Positions 63,380 through 64,000 of a stretch of 64,000 nucleotides of DNA are shown here, one piece after another. The position numbers and the translations under genes are program-made. The stretch is taken from positions 496,001-560,000 of the forward strand of contig NZ_JADIZJ010000021.1 of NCBI RefSeq assembly GCF_016704835.1. The letters are read 5' to 3'. Under the pieces are notes generated by a model. The model had not been told where the DNA came from and searched no databases. It saw only the letters and a list, made by a program, of their open reading frames with translations. Each line of letters starts with the position of its first letter. Position 1 is the stretch's first letter. This DNA is from Sphingopyxis sp. (GTDB lineage Bacteria > Pseudomonadota > Alphaproteobacteria > Sphingomonadales > Sphingomonadaceae).

Positions 63380-64000
63380 ATGCGAAACCATATCCTGACC
63401 AGCGCACTCGCGCTCGCCGCCGCCCTGTCCACCCCCGCCTATGCCCGGCCGATGACCGAGGTCGATCTCGCAACGCTGAAACGCGTCGCGGCGCCGACCG
63501 CGTCGCCCGATGGGCGCTGGGTGGTGTTTCAGATGACCGAGACCGCGCCCGAGACCTACAAGCGCGCGACCGGTCTCTGGCTGGTCGATCGCAATGCAAA
63601 GGGCGCCGTGCCAGTGCGCGTCGCCGACACCGCCGACAAGAATGAAACCGCCCCCGCCTTCCACCCCGACGGCAGCCTCTATTTCCTCTCCAACGCTTCG
63701 GGCAAAAGCCAGGTCTGGCGGATCGATCCCAAGGCCGCCGCCGTCGCGGTGCAGGTCACCGACACCGCGGCCGATGTCTCGGGCTTCAAGATTTCGCCCG
63801 ACGGCAAACGTCTGCTTGCCTGGGGCGATGTGCCGCGCGAATGCACCGACTTCGGCTGCGATGCGAAGGACAAGGGCGCCCTCCCCGGCCCCGGCACCGG
63901 CCGCCTGTACAAGGATGGCGCCGGTTTCGTGCGCCACTGGGACAGCTGGGAAACCCCCGGCACCTACAGCCGCCCCTTCGTCTTCAACCTCGACGGCGGC
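63380..64000 (+). CDS. S9 family peptidase, 5' part (cut by the window end)
   Basis: An open frame starts with ATG at 63380 and runs off the window (207 codons seen). It begins with a signal peptide (MRNHILTSALALAAALS, cleaved after AYA). The first blades of a beta-propeller follow, with repeated SPDG motifs (APTASPDGRWVVFQMTE, FHPDGSLYFLSNASGKSQVW, KISPDGKRLLAWGD). This is the N-terminal propeller of an exported prolyl oligopeptidase/acylaminoacyl peptidase. The catalytic hydrolase domain lies beyond the window. Confidence 0.88.
   Translation, partial: MRNHILTSALALAAALSTPAYARPMTEVDLATLKRVAAPTASPDGRWVVFQMTETAPETYKRATGLWLVDRNAKGAVPVRVADTADKNETAPAFHPDGSLYFLSNASGKSQVWRIDPKAAAVAVQVTDTAADVSGFKISPDGKRLLAWGDVPRECTDFGCDAKDKGALPGPGTGRLYKDGAGFVRHWDSWETPGTYSRPFVFNLDGG

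Overview
The window is 64 kb of high-GC chromosomal DNA from an alphaproteobacterium. Gene content points to the Sphingomonadales, most likely a Sphingopyxis-like member of the Sphingomonadaceae. The pointers are the carotenoid/lignostilbene-type oxygenase, the PrsK/PrsR/PrsT exosortase-linked genes, many secreted amidohydrolases and peptidases, and several families of short palindromic intergenic repeats. The genus is an inference; no rRNA is present. No tRNA, rRNA, CRISPR array, prophage or insertion sequence was seen. Genes are dense, often coupled by 1-4 nt overlaps.

Layout. 0-4 kb: a glutathione transferase and the gatCAB amidotransferase operon (minus strand). 4-10.3 kb: a DUF4153 membrane protein, divergent from a plus-strand run of DUF3089 hydrolase, ruvX, DUF1294, pyrB and an overlapping dihydroorotase-like gene that has lost its catalytic residues. 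10.4-16.2 kb: two exported proteins, a MASE1-PAS-GGDEF diguanylate cyclase, and a TetR regulator divergent from a carotenoid oxygenase. 16.1-19.6 kb: an unassigned three-gene cassette (nucleotidyltransferase, ATP-grasp ligase, PLP enzyme). 19.8-24.7 kb: an Ala/Pro-rich one-pass protein, a stand-alone rplJ-rplL operon with an L10-type leader, a metal-sensor-like PadR regulator with DUF2218, and a DUF2975/XRE pair. 24.8-29.1 kb: SDR, rnhB, a thiD-VOC fusion, DUF1272 and glmM. 29.2-38.4 kb: a dicarboxylate symporter with an aldo/keto reductase, DUF1003 with NnrU, a POT peptide transporter with two amidohydrolases, a nitroreductase and a GntR regulator. 38.5-47.7 kb: the prs operon with a frameshifted XrtA-type glycosyltransferase, then mannose-1-phosphate guanylyltransferase and an HD-GYP protein. 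47.7-51.7 kb: a gene-poor stretch with a probable decayed gene, then an ScfR/RamB-type regulator divergent from isocitrate lyase. 51.8-64 kb: TerC and DUF465 behind a structured leader, a crotonase, MlaA, a membrane-anchored LuxR-type protein, an M20 peptidase, DUF4893, a 3-hydroxybutyrate dehydrogenase-like SDR, patatin, a zinc metallopeptidase, an amidohydrolase, and the 5' part of an S9 peptidase cut by the window end.

How the parts relate. The peptide transporter, amidohydrolases, M20 and S9 enzymes suggest a peptide-scavenging lifestyle. The isocitrate lyase with its regulator and the 3-hydroxybutyrate dehydrogenase suggest growth on C2/C4 compounds and fatty acids. The GGDEF, HD-GYP, Prs and mannose-nucleotide genes point to regulated exopolysaccharide production. 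The items most worth following up are the 16.1-19.6 kb cassette, the pseudo-dihydroorotase, the degenerate amidohydrolase partner, the thiD-VOC fusion, the switch-like leader before DUF465-terC, and the single-base frameshift in the exopolysaccharide glycosyltransferase.
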